DNA from: Anaeromyces robustus
Taxonomy: Eukaryota > Neocallimastigomycota > Neocallimastigomycetes > Neocallimastigales > Neocallimastigaceae
Length of the DNA: 47,500 nt
Assembly (NCBI GenBank): GCA_002104895.1
Contig: MCFG01000084.1
Span: 62,501-110,000, forward strand
Reading direction: 5' to 3'
Below the pieces are notes generated by a model. It had not been told where the DNA came from. It made no database searches and saw only the letters and a program-made list of their open reading frames with translations. Both the position numbers and the translations under genes were made by a program. Shown here one piece after another: positions 13,482-26,898 of this stretch (position 1 is the first letter of the stretch; the number at the start of each line of letters is the position of its first letter).

Positions 13482-14922
13482 ATGACTTCAGTCATTAAAA
13501 TAGATTTTCCTGAAAATTCAGTGACTGTAGTGTTATTCTTACTTACTGCCTTTGTTATTTGTTTTAGTTATATATCATATTATGTTAAAGAACGATTATT
13601 CTTATCAGAACCACTGGTTGCAACATTGGTGGGTATTTTAGTTGGTCCAAAAGTATTAAATTGGATAAATCCTATGGCATGGACAAAGGAAATTCACCAT
13701 TTAACATTCGAAATTTCTCAAGTAAATTTCATATATTTATATATATGATTTATATAATTTATATATATTATAATATATTGAATCATATAATTAATTGTAT
13801 ATAAAATTAATATAAAATTAATTTAAAAAATATAAATATTATATATATTTAATATATATTTAATTTTTAATATACTTTACAAAAAAGGCAATTATTCTCA
13901 TTCAAATTATCACTGCTGTTATACAAACACCTAAAAATTTCTTTAAACATCACTGGAAAGGTTTAGCAACATTATGGGGTCCAGTATCAATTTATATGTG
14001 GGTTGTAACTGCTTTAATTTTTAAATTTGGACTTAATATTGATTATGTAAGCTCACTTAATATAGATATAGATAAATAAAAAATATATACATATAAATAC
14101 TAATATATATTAAAAAATAAATATAATATTAGTGGCCAGCATTTATTCTTTCATCATGCACTACACCAACTGACCCTGTAAGATAATTAAATAGGTTAAA
14201 ATATTAATAATATTTTAATTATTAAAATATTTTGTTATCATTAAATATATAGGTCTTAGCAAATTCTATTGTTAGTGGTAGATTTGCAACATTACACATT
14301 CCAATTAATATTAGATATGTTTTATCTGCGGAAAGGTAAAAAATAAATATTTCTAATTTATTTTGTTATTAAATAATAAAAAATATATATAAAAAAATAA
14401 ATATTTCCACTTTTTTAATAATTTTTTTTTTAAAAAAATTGCATATTTTTATATATTCATTAATTTAAAATATTTATTTTATTTTTTATTTTCCAATAAA
14501 TTATACATTCAATAATATATAGTGCAGGAAACGATGGTAATTTATGTTTTTATATATAAATATAAACAATATTTACTAAATTATATTATTAAATTAACAT
14601 TATTTCTTAATATAAATATTTATATAAATAATAAAATGTATTCTATATAATATAAAATAAAATTAATAGGTGTTGCATATCCATTATTCTTATTAGCCTT
14701 TTTATTCCATACTCAAGGTGATAGTTCTTTCTTTAAAAATATATTTCAATGGTTAGGAGAAGTTATCTGTTATTCTGTTATTTTAGCAGTTGTTGTTGGT
14801 TGTGGAATTGGTTATATAACAAAGTATATATTTAAATTTTGTTTAAAAAAGAAATTAATGGATAAACCAAGTTTTATGGCTTTCTTAGTCTGTTTAGCTG
14901 TAATTTTTTTTTTAATTTAATA

Positions 14923-14956
<34 letters not shown>

Positions 14957-15097
14957 TTAATAGTTATATTATTATTTATTTATTTTTAATTTTTATGAAT
15001 AAATAATTTTATATTAAAAAAAAAATTATATTATATTTTATATTTCAAATTATAATGATTATAATTAAAAATGATAAAATAATAACATAATAACAAA

Positions 15098-15128
<31 letters not shown>

Positions 15129-16145
15129 TTTATTGTAATATCGATGAATAATTAGCTATGTACAGGAGCTATTTGTGATTTCTTTACTATTTCAAATTAT
15201 ATTGCAGTATTTTCAGCTGGTGTAATAATATCTTGGGTAAATACATATATATATATAATGATAAATATTTAAAAAAAATTTTTTTTTCTATAAAATATTA
15301 TAAAATTTTAATGTTAAATATATGTATAAATATTTAAAAAAATTTTTTTTTCAATAAAAATTTTTTTTTATATATTACAATGTTATATATATATAAAGGA
15401 TGATTTCTTTGCAGCTGAATCAGCAAATACTCATGCACAAGAAGTTCTTGATATGTTAATGAATTGGGCTTTCTTTATTTTCTTTGGGTCTTCTATTAAT
15501 TGGGAAGCATTTAATAGCGGTTATTTAGTTTTATGGAGACTTTTCTTAGTTACTGCCTTAATTTTTGTATTTAGACGTCTTCCAGCAGTTTTAGTATTTA
15601 GAAATTGGATTACACCAATTCGTTTCTTTAAAGAAAGTGTCTATGTTGGTTGGTTTGGACCAGTTGGTGTTGGAGCTATGTGGTATACTTCATTAGCTAT
15701 TCAAAGATTACATATTGAACCATTTGAAGAAGATAATACTGAAAATCAGTTATTTAATATGTATTATTATTCTATTATGTTTATTGTTTTATGTTCTATT
15801 ATTCTTCATGGTATTACTGTTCCTATAGCACATATGACTTTGACTTATACTACTCGTAGTTTCCATAAAAAAGATAATGAAGTTGCATGGCCAAAAGATA
15901 TGCCAATTGATGGAAATGCTATTTCTGGACCAATTACTAAGTTGGATAGTAATGTTGTACTTAAAAAGAAAGATGATGAAGGAGGAGAAATTACTGAACA
16001 ATCAGATAAAGTGGCTAATATTACGCCAGTGAATAATAATGAAAATATTCAAATTGATGTTAATGATCATGAAGATGATTTTCATGCAAGAGAAAGTGAA
16101 CAACAATTAATGAATGATGATGAAATCAAAGAAATTAATAATTAA
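13482..16145 (+). CDS. NHA1: Plasma-membrane Na+(K+)/H+ antiporter, fungal Nha1/Sod2 type (CPA1)
   Basis: Eight exons (13482-13721, 13888-14046, 14133-14177, 14253-14335, 14523-14536, 14670-14899, 15156-15236, 15399-16145) encode 532 residues. The protein is a polytopic membrane antiporter that exports Na+ or K+ for H+ and so sets cytosolic cation content and pH. Fungal Nha1 signatures are clear: SEPLVATLVGILVGPK near residues 42-57, CTTPTDPVLA with the Asp-Pro at 147-148, and SAESAGNDG at 173-181 with Asp180. These acidic residues lie in the transport core of the family. The last exon carries the final helices (WFGPVGVGA, then a hydrophobic segment ending before AHMTLTYTTRS) and a hydrophilic acidic tail of about 85 residues. 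That is short like Sod2 of fission yeast, not long like budding-yeast Nha1. The start codon opens directly onto MTSVIKIDFPENS and the first helix. No signal peptide is needed. Exon 5 is only 14 nt. Confidence 0.9.
14523..14536 (+). other. 14-nt microexon of NHA1
   Basis: The bases between the acceptor at 14521-14522 and the donor GTAATT at 14537 complete the Ser-Ala-Gly-Asn-Asp-Gly motif. Without them the frame breaks (upstream exon ends in phase 2, downstream starts in phase 1), so the family motif itself supports the microexon. Confidence 0.85.
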
Positions 16146-16174
16146 ATAAATTAGAAAAAAATTATATATATATC

Positions 16175-16206
<32 letters not shown>

Positions 16207-16227
16207 AATAATAAATAAATAAATAAA

Positions 16228-16260
<33 letters not shown>

Positions 16261-16345
16261 GTATATATAAAAAATATGAATATAAATATAATAATTATAA
16301 ACCTATTATATCAATATTCTTATTTAAATATTTATATATATATAT

Positions 16346-16384
<39 letters not shown>

Positions 16385-16944
16385 TTTATTTTTATTTTAT
16401 TTTTTTTTTTATTTTTATTTTTTATTTTATTATTATTATTATTTTTATAATATGATTTGAATGTAGATTCTTTTCTTTTATATTTGATTTTTTTTTTTTT
16501 AAAAAAAAAAAAAGTTGAAAGAATAGAAAGAATAATATAATTAATTATTTATTAATTAATTAATTATTATTATATATGTGTATATTAATTATTATTTTTA
16601 TAACATTATTTGAATGTAGATTCTTTTCTTTTATATTTGATTATTTTTTAAAAAAAATAAAAAAAAAAAAAAAAAGTTGAAAAAATAAAAAACATAATAT
16701 ATTTAATTATTTATTATTAGTGTATATTAATTATTATTTATTAATATTTATTTTATTTTTAATAATTTATTTGTTTATTTTTTATTTAGATTAAGTTAGA
16801 TAATAAGTTTTTATTAGTTTTAAGTTTTATTATTATTTTTTTTAATTATTTTTTTATTGAATTTTATGAATAAGATTTATTTATTCATTTATTTATTTAT
16901 TCATTTATTTATTATTTATTTATTTATGATTTTAATTTTTAATA

Positions 16945-16978
<34 letters not shown>

Positions 16979-17000
16979 TTTTTAATGTTATTCAAGTCCT
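16146..17000. other. Convergent spacer between NHA1 and the lipase gene
   Basis: The stop codons of the two convergent genes bound about 855 bp of A/T simple sequence: TAA/AAT runs, long homopolymers (A run before 16256, T run 16350-16382) and the 153-bp tandem duplication listed separately. No coding stretch is seen. Confidence 0.6.
16434..16740. repeat. Two-copy tandem repeat, unit about 153 bp
   Basis: Copy 1 (about 16434-16589) and copy 2 (about 16590-16740) share tgaatgtagattcttttc followed by ttttatatttgatt, then a T-run/A-run block, then agttgaaa and the same A/T tail ending gtgtatattaattatta. The copies differ by small indels and base changes. Confidence 0.85.
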
Positions 17001-20000
17001 TTAATTATTTTCATCAAGTGAATGTGAAATATTATCATTTTTTTTTAATTCAGGTTCATTACTAACAGATATATTTACATTAGATGTAGACACAGTAGCC
17101 ACAGATTTAATAGAATTTAAAGAGGTATCTTTATCAGAGATCACTGTCTGATTTATTGAAGTAGCATTTAAAACTTCTGTTATTAATGAATTCGATTTTT
17201 TCGAATTTTCTTCTATAATATTACTATTGTTTAAATCATTAAGTACATTTTGAGACGAATTAGATTCTTGTAATATACTTTCTGATTCCTCTTTTATAGT
17301 TGCAAAAGGTATACCCATTGAAGTGCCACTGGTTACACTAGAATAATCTTCATTCATCATTCTTGGTGAATTAGTCATCTTCATATTAGCATTTAATCTA
17401 TTAAGTAATGTATTTTTAAATAAGCTATTTAAATTTTCTAAATAACCCTTAAATGAATGATCCGTAAACATGCTAATAATAATATATAAAATACAGTAAT
17501 AAATCATGTAAGTAAATAAAACATAAATCTTTTATTATTCATTTCATTTATTTTTACTTTTAATCTTTTAATGTTAATATAAACATCAATAATAATAATA
17601 AAATATATTTATTTTACCTTTTTTTAACTTTAATTTCAGTTAATTCATCGAGATCAATCTCTTTTAAAATTACATCATCTTGTTTTTTTGGATTATTAAG
17701 AATAATATATGCTTTACCAGGTGGACATAGCTATATTTATTATTTTTATTATTTTTATTATATTTATTATATTTTTATTAATTTATTATATTTATTATAT
17801 TTATTATATTTATTATATTTTTATAAATTTATTATTTTTATTATTTTTAACAGAAAAATATTATATTTACTTTTAAATTTAAGGTATTGAATGTTGTTTG
17901 GGTTCTTAGATTATTTCTACATTTTTCAAATTGATCTAATTTTTTTTCTATAAATTGATCTGCTTTTGTAGTATCTTTTGATAAAAGCTATAAAAAATAA
18001 ATAATAATAATAATATTTATGTTTATATTAAATATAATTATTAATTATAAAATCAATAATAAATTATTTATTATAATTCAATAATATAGAATAATACAAA
18101 TTAATAATATAAATTACCTTCATTAAACTAATTTCATTTTCTTTATCATTTTCAATTACAGAACATACCATTTCATGAAGATCCATTAAACTACCATATG
18201 ATAATCTTAAAGTTTAAAATATCAATTAATATAAAGAATAATAAAATAATAAATAATAAAAAAAAAATCAAAATCAAAATCAAAATCAAAATCAAAATCA
18301 AAATCAAAACAAAATCAAAATCAAAATCAAAATCAAAATCAAAATCAAAATCAAAATAAAATAAAAATAAAAATTAAATATAAAATTTACCTTGGTACTA
18401 TATCATTATTATTTACATATGAAAAAATACAATCTTCATATTTTTTTGCAAGTTCTATATTTAAAAGACTAGGAGGAGCAAAACAATAACATTCTATTTT
18501 AAAACCTTGAGGTGCTTCAAATTCTTCTTCCACATTTTTAAGCATTATAGTTAAAGCAGCAGCAATACCAGCACCCAAACTATTTTGATAATCATATCAT
18601 AATTTTAAATAATAATAATAAAAATAAATTTCATATAAAAAAATATTTTAATATTATAATTATTAATAAATAAAAACAAAACAATATATATATTAATGAT
18701 AAATCTTGTAATATATATTACCTATGACCAGTTAAATACAAATTTTTTGGTTGCTTATCACGAATAATATCTTTTAGTTTAGTAAATAATTTTTTATAAA
18801 AATATATTGCAGATGATAGGACACCACTATGAACTAAACCACCATTCCATTTAACATATTCACAAACTAAATCTGCTAATGTATCTTTAACGTTCTATGT
18901 AATAAATAATTATAATAAATTCAATATTAATATTTAAATAGAAATAATAATAATAATAATAATAATATATATATATATATATATATTATTATTATTATTA
19001 TGTATATATATATAATACTACTTATGATATGTTTTCAAAGAAAATTAAATAAATATTAATTACCCAAGTTCCACGAATAGAAAAAATCACAGCATCGTAT
19101 CTACGATCTATTTTAAATAAATATATATATATATATATATATTAATATTTAAATAAAAATGAAAACATTTTATAAATTTTTTTTTTTTTTCTCTTTAATT
19201 TGTAAATTATAATTTAAACATTAGGAATATACCATAAGCAATAAAATAAACTTGATCAAAAACTTTTGAAGGTTGGAAATTATAAAGTAATATATCTTCC
19301 TTTAAAATACATAAGAAATTAACAATTGTTGCTATACTAGAATCTTTTTTCATTGAATCTTTTTATAATACATTAATAAATTTTTTTATATATGGGAAAA
19401 TAAATTAATAAATGATTATAAAATATATATATTTTACATATCTATATCTTACCTGCTATAATGCCTTTTCCTTTACCCACATAGTTTAAACCCATCCAAC
19501 CATAGGCTGCAAGAGAATATCTAAAAAGCTAATTATATTTTTTCAATTCATAATTTAAATTATTTACGATGATTAATATTAAAAAGTATTTTAAAAAATT
19601 TTAGTTATTATATAAATTCTGATACTATCATTAAGCAAAAATATATATATATACTATTCGAAATAATTAATTATAAACTTACATCACGAGTTTTTTCAAC
19701 CAATGTTAGATTAAGAACCATTCGGTCATCCTTTTTAGAATCTTCCTATTTTATAATATATATATATATATAAAAGTTATATTTAATTAATAATATTAAA
19801 GAAACATAATAATAATAATAATTATAATTATAATAATAATAATATACTTACAAATGGTATTTCTCGTTTTTGATAATATCTTTCTAATACAAGAATACCT
19901 TCTAATAATTGAGTTGGACCAATGTTAAATCCCTAAATATTTAAATTTAAATATTTTAATAAATAAATGTTTATATATATATATATAATGTTTATTAGAT

Positions 20001-20538
20001 TTCTTTTAATTTCTTAATAAATTAATATAAATAATATATATTAAGTGTTTTATAGAAAATAATTAAATTAACAATTATGATAATATACCTGTCCAAGAAT
20101 TGATAATGTTCTTCTAATCATTTTTAAAACATTAAACATATCATCTGAAATAAATACTTTTCGTAAAGATTTATACCAACTTTCTGAATCATCACCAAGA
20201 GAACTCATTATATCCTTCTCAAATTTTTCAAATTCTTTTTCATTAATAGTACTCATTCGAGACATTTCTCTAGGTAATTCTCGACTTTGAACATCTCTAT
20301 CTGTTATATCATAATGTTCAGTCTCCAATAATAAATCTTCAATGGATTCTTCTTTCACCATAGTATGGAAATCCTGGTAAGAATAAAATATTCTTATATT
20401 TATTGCACCTTATTAAAAATATTCAATCATATTAAATAAAATTTAATGTTAAAATTTTTTTTATATAAATTTATTATTTATTTATTTATTTATTTATTCA
20501 TTTATTTATTTACTAATGAATTAATAAATCTGGAAGAA

Positions 20539-20581
<43 letters not shown>

Positions 20582-21679
20582 TTATAATGAAATTTTTAAA
20601 TAAATATATACCTGGTGATTTGTTGTTTTTATCTAGAAGTTCATACCAACTAATATTAAAATAAGGCAAGAAAATAAAATAATAATAATAATAATAATAT
20701 AATAATAATTATATATTATAAAAGATATGTATAAATGAAATATCAAAAATATTAAAATTAATAATAAATAAAATTATAATGAATAAATAAAGCTATTAGT
20801 ATTAATATATAAATGAATAGAGAAAGAAAAAATGAAAAATGTGATAATAATATAATATAATAAATTTAATAATAATAATAATATTTTACCTATCAAACAT
20901 TTCAGGCATATTCTTCAATGATTCAATACGAATTTCACATTTTCCTATAAACCGATCAGGTAAACATATATTTCCATTATAAAGATTAAATGTTAAGATT
21001 CCGAAATATTGAGCATGAATAGATACATCAAACATAAAACCTTCATTCCTTTATAAATATATAAATATTAGTAATAAATAAATTTAACAATTTAATACTA
21101 TATATATACTAAACGTATTCATTAATAAAGAATAATTATATAATATGTATAAGTATAAAATCATATATATACACCGAATATATAAAAAGTATTTAAATTT
21201 AAAAAAAAAAATACCATAATCCTTCAGCTACTCCAGAAACACAGGTACTAAATTGCTGATTTCCTAAATGAACAGTTACATATGGATTATAAAGTTTCTG
21301 TTGACAATTCACTCTAATAATAAAAACATACATTTTCCCCACTAATTTAATACATTTATAATATAAAACATAATAAAAAAAAAAAAAAAGAAAGAAAATA
21401 TTATTGTAGAATACATACATATAAATAATATTAATAATATTTTTGGTTAATATATAAATGAATATTTTATTTTAAATTCTTTAGGAATTTTTATTTGTTT
21501 TATTGTATATATATAATATAAACAATTCATTACATTCTGGGGCTACATTTTTTTCTTCTTCCGTCTGTGGTACTAATTGTGGTACAACACATTGACTTTG
21601 ACCTTCATGAACTTTAACTACAAGCTTTTTCTTATTTATTGAAGAAAATGAATCCTTATTTATAATGATAATTATTTAA

Positions 21680-21710
<31 letters not shown>

Positions 21711-21719
21711 TATTATTAC

Positions 21720-21769
<50 letters not shown>

Positions 21770-22561
21770 GGTTATTAAACTATTTATCATAAAATAAAAT
21801 ATATTTACTTCATATTTTAAAATTCTAGAATTCTGTATTGGAGAATTAGTTGCTATTGCTGTTGTTAATGACGGTGATACTACTGCCTTATTATTATGAG
21901 ATACAAAAGAAGATGAAGGGCTTTTTAATGATGGAGAGGTATTAGTTGGTGAACTATCAGTAGGACTTTTTTGAGTGAGAGGTGAAAAAGGTAAAATTAC
22001 TACTTTTGAATTATCTACAGAAGAAGGTTGAGTTATTATTGTTGTAGTAGTTCTGGTTCCAGTACTAATAACACTTTTTGAATGGTATGGTTCAGGTTTA
22101 AATAATAAAGTATTTAAAGGGTATTGTTCACTAATTGATTCAGGTGTAATTAAATTTTTATTATAATTACTATTTGGTAATCTTGTAGCGACAGATGTTG
22201 AGGTAGTCCTCAATGGTAATTTATTACCCAATGCTGGAGACGAAAATGTCCTTATCATATCATTATTATTTGAATTATTATATGATAAACTATCTATTGC
22301 AGATAAAGGAATACTATAACCTTTTTCAGGTGGAGGAATATCATTATTATGTCTTGTTTGATTATCTTTAATAGAATTATTTAAACTTGAATGATTTTTA
22401 TTATTACCACTATTACCACTATTATTTATAATATTTGAATTTGAAGATTTAGTTGTTTGAGAAAAAGATTCATCGGTATCTATACTCGATTTAACAACAT
22501 TTGACGGTATATAATTTTTATTTACTAATAAATTTTCATCTTTATTACATGGGTTACTCAT
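17001..22561 (-). CDS. C2-domain class 3 lipase, sn1-specific diacylglycerol lipase-like
   Basis: Seventeen exons join in frame (22561-21809, 21654-21534, 21311-21215, 21048-20890, 20649-20612, 20408-20089, 19932-19852, 19745-19683, 19528-19453, 19358-19233, 19107-19064, 18894-18722, 18579-18391, 18205-18118, 17987-17871, 17730-17618, 17472-17001) into 1009 residues. After a Ser/Asn-rich N-terminus (1-255) comes a C2 domain (about 259-400: KKLVVKVHEGQ, NPYVTVHLG, FMFDVSIH, SWYELLDK), which would dock to membranes. The lipase_3 domain shows RYSLAAYGWMG, AVIFSIRGTW, the nucleophile GHSLGAG with Ser684, Asp743 in NNNDIVPR and His858 in FTDHSF, a complete Ser-Asp-His triad in DAGL order. LCPPGKAY before the His is also typical. 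DAGLs release 2-monoacylglycerol from diacylglycerol. Animal DAGLs have four N-terminal helices; here a C2 domain replaces them. The exon 6 border (acceptor AAG at 20410-20409) was chosen because it alone keeps frame. Confidence 0.87.
18268..18356. repeat. (AAAATC)n hexanucleotide repeat in a lipase-gene intron
   Basis: About fourteen units of AAAATC (GATTTT on the gene's strand), with one unit missing a T near 18308, fill much of the intron between the exon holding the catalytic Ser and Asp and the next exon. Confidence 0.9.
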
Positions 22562-24061
22562 ATTTTTATAATTTTAAAATAATTAATTAATTATGTAATT
22601 TTATTATAATTTCTCGATTTTTTTAATTATTACTTCTATAAATGTATTTTAATATTATAATAGAGTTAAAAAATATTAAAATATATTGAAGAATTTATAT
22701 ATAATATTTATTATAATTATATATAATATTTATTATAATAATAATAATAATAATAAAATAATAATAAAAATAATTAAAATTCAAAAATAAAAGATATATA
22801 TAAGATAAATAGTTTATATATTATTATTTTATATTATGTTATATTATTATATAATGATATGAAAAATATAAGTTATTCAAAATAAAAATATATTAATGAA
22901 AAAAGTTCTATAATATTTCTTAAATTAAAAATGATATTTTTATATATAATTTTTCATGAAATCTTTTTTAAAATTTCAATTTAATAAAAATTTAATATTT
23001 AATAATTGAAAAAATTAAATATATATAAAACTTTATAAAATGTATTAGAAATAAAAGAATTTTATGCAATATATTATATTTTTACCTTTTATTTATTTAT
23101 GGAAAAAAATTAAATAGTTTTAAAAAAAAGAAGAAAGTAAGCAGGCTTTTTTAATAAATCATTCAAGTTATCAAACAACAATATACTATATTGAGGATAA
23201 AAAATTTTTTATTTTTTTTATTATATTTCTTTTATTTAAGTTTTAAATGGAAAAAAAAAAAAAGATAGTAATTTCAAAAATATATATATTTATTTCATGA
23301 AAAAAAATATAAGATAATTGGATTTATATTCTTTATATTTATGAATGGTTAACTATTATTAAATTGATAATATTTCTTATTTATTTACTCTTTTTTTTTT
23401 TTTTTTTACTCTTTTTTCTGTTTTTTTTATATTTATATATATTTAAAGATTATTAAAAAAAAATTAAAAAAAAAAGAGTAAAAAATAAAGTTTAGATATG
23501 TTTAACTTTTAAAATAATAAAATAAATTAATAATTAAAATAATATGTGATATTTAATATATTTTTTATATATTAGAATGTATTACTTAATGAATTAATAT
23601 ATTCAAAAATAATGAATATAAAAAATTCCAAGACTAATAATAAAGATTTTTAATTAATAATATTTTTTTTTTAAATATTTGTTTTTTTATTAATTTATTA
23701 ATTTATTTATTTATTTATTATTAATTATTATTATTTATTTTTTATTGAAACAAATGTATAATATTTATTTATATTATGTATTTATTTGTTTATTAAGTTA
23801 CAAATATTTTTTTAAAAATCAGAGTTAGTTATTTTACCTTTAATTGATAAAATTTTAACTGAAATTATAATTTATGATATTTTAAATAATAAAGATGTAA
23901 AGTTAAAACAAAACATTAATTTTTTTACATATTAAAATATAATTCTACATTTGGTTATTAATAGTTTTCGAAATAAAAATAATAAAAGGTTAATCCTCCA
24001 TATTATAAAAATAAATTTTTATACTTATCTAGTTAATATATATTCTGTATAAATAAATAAA

Positions 24062-24093
<32 letters not shown>

Positions 24094-24141
24094 ATATTAT
24101 ACATTTGTTTCAATAAAAAATAAATAATAATAAATAAATAA

Positions 24142-24176
<35 letters not shown>

Positions 24177-25062
24177 AAAAAAGATTAATAAAAAAATATA
24201 TAATTTGTAAAATATATATATATATATATATGATTTATAGGTTTTTCTATTATTTATTAAAATAAGTATATAAATATTTTAATAAATCATTTATTTCTTT
24301 TCAAGAAATTATTTGGTTAAAAAAAGAATTTGATTAATATATAAATATTTATTTTTTTAATATAAATAAAATTTAAAATTTAATTCAATATTAATTTATT
24401 CTTCCATATAAAATATATTATACATATCAATATATATAAAATAAATACTAATATATATTAATGTATTAATGTATCAATATATTAGTATAATTAATAATTT
24501 AAAGATAAAAAGGATAAATGAAAAAAAAAAAAAATTCTTTTATAAAATAAAAATATTATTTATTTCTTTTAAATAAAAAAATTTTTATTAATAATTTCTT
24601 AAAATTGGAGTAAAGAAGTTTATTATTTAATAACATAATATTAGATTATTGAGAAAACCGAAATAAAAATTAATTGTAATAAAACATTGATTAAATAATA
24701 AACTTTATAAAATAAAATTTTAGTTAATATACATATAATTTTAGTTTATACTAAAAGTAATCAAAAAAAAATAAAAAATTTAAAAATCAAATTACAATTA
24801 TAATATTTTATTGTGAATTTATAGTATATAATTTACTATAAATTTAATATTTTTTTCAGTAGACATACGCAGTTCATCAAATTATAATTTTTATTTAACT
24901 GATTATTGTAGTAGATAATATTTACTGTAAGTACTATTGCCTTTTTTTTTTTCTTAAAATTTCTTTTTTTTTAATAGTTTAATTAATAAAGATTAAAATT
25001 TTTTGTTAATATTTTTTTTACCGTAAAAGTATTTTATAGAAATTGGAAAAAAAAAAGTAAAA
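22562..25062. other. Divergent spacer between the lipase and GOST genes
   Basis: About 2.5 kb separating two divergently transcribed genes, so both promoters lie inside. No coding-like frame is visible. Contents are poly-A/T, a short tandem duplication of atatataatatttattataa near 22700-22735, and the long-armed inverted repeat at 23725-24133. Confidence 0.6.
23725..24133. repeat. 48-bp perfect inverted repeat flanking 313 bp
   Basis: The left arm 23725-23772 and the right arm 24086-24133 are exact reverse complements over 48 bases. Part of each arm is simple sequence, but the centre (attgaaacaaatgtataa and its complement) is not, so chance pairing is unlikely. The 313-bp interior is A/T rich and non-coding. 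It could be a foldback or MITE-like element; no convincing target-site duplication can be read because both flanks are TTTA/AAAT repeats. Confidence 0.7.
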
Positions 25063-26808
25063 ATGAAGGGGTTATATGTTTTCATTTTATTAATTAGTTT
25101 ACTATCTTTTCCTACTTTAGTTCGATCATTTTCTGAACAATTGGTAAAATAAAATAATAATCAACAATTCAAACTTGTATAAATAATATTATTGATTTAT
25201 TTTGAAATTATTATTAATGTATATTTCCATTATCATTTTTTTAAAATTATTATTTTGAATAGAATTGTCTTAAGGATGAAATATATTCACAAAATGGAAT
25301 TATTGTTAATGACGAAAATGAAGGTTTTTTAATTTTTTATTATTATATTTTTTTTTTAATATTATAAAATAATAATAAATAGTATTTAACAATAATTATA
25401 TATATTATTAGCCTATATTAGTATTGAAATAAATAAACCAGAAACTTCTAAATTTAATATTACTATGATAGCTATTGTAAGTAACGTTTATTTATTTACA
25501 TCTGTATTATATATATTTATATATATTATCTAAATCTATATTATATTTCGTATTATCAAAGTCTTTTATTTATTTTTATTTAGAATTTTTAATCTTATTA
25601 ATCATAATATTAATCATATTAATCGTAAATAATCATATTTAAAATAATTTAGATTTGTAATATATTGGATTTAGAAAATATTGGTTATAACCATGAAGAT
25701 AAGGTAAATAATTGTAAATAACTAATGGTGGATATTATTTATATTTAAAAAAAAATTAACAAATTTATTATTGTTATTATTATTATTGTTATTAATATAA
25801 TTCACAAAACAATTATATAAATCCTCATTCTTTAAAATGTTCACACTGAAAAAATTGATAAACTTAACTTTTTTAATAAAATGAATAATAATAAATCAAT
25901 TAATGAAAAAAGAAATATCTTTTATGTACTAATGAATTAATTGAACTCGGTAAATGTAGTAAAGAAAATGAAATTATTGTTGATAATCAAAACTTAAAGG
26001 GAAAAGTTAAGGCCGAATTATTTAATATTAATGAAAAAACAAAATATCCATATTCTTTAGACAAATATAAAGTAGAAGAAACAGGTTAATATATTAATTT
26101 TTGTATTAATATTATTATGTCATTTAAATAATTTCAACATTGTAAAATAATATATAATATATATTAATATATACCTTTTATATTTTTAAGGTTATTATTC
26201 TCTTATTTTAAAACCTGCAAATGATGAAGATTATGATTATAAATATAATCTTATATCAAGTAAAATTTTTTATTTTATTTTTATTATTAGTTAATTATGA
26301 TTTTTATTATTATTTCACTAATTTTATTTACTAATATAGATATTGAGTGGCATAGTAGTACTGGTGAATTAACAGGTGGAGATTATCCAAAAGTTAAGGT
26401 ATAAATAATATAAGTTTTACATTACAATAATATATTATAATTCTATTTTTATTTTTATTAGTTTTATTTTAATATATTAATAACATAATCTTTTTTTTTT
26501 TTTATTTATAAATTTAATTATTAATTGTTTATTTTGAAAGTTTTATGGTTATTTAGCTCTGTAAGTAAATTATAATAAATTGTATATATAATAATTATTA
26601 TATATATTATAATTAAAATATCTATTAATATATATTGAAAAAATTATAATAATTATAGCGTTTATGTTGCAATTTGTATTTGTTGGTGTATTAATGCTTA
26701 CGTTTATCGTCAAGATATATTACCAATTCAACATTATATTACTGGTATTACAGTTTTCGTTATGACTGAAATGATGTATGTATTATTATTTTATATAATT
26801 AAATTTCT

Positions 26809-26898
<90 letters not shown>

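Noticed and set aside
16488-16513. T-run followed by A-run resembling an intrinsic terminator stem
   Set aside because: The organism is eukaryotic and T/A palindromes of this sort occur throughout the window; no specific function can be assigned.
20581-20649. Possible extra lipase exon after a strong TTCTTCCAG acceptor near 20539 on the minus strand
   Set aside because: Any exon starting there meets an in-frame stop at once; the AAG acceptor at 20410-20409 keeps frame and completes the C2 domain instead.
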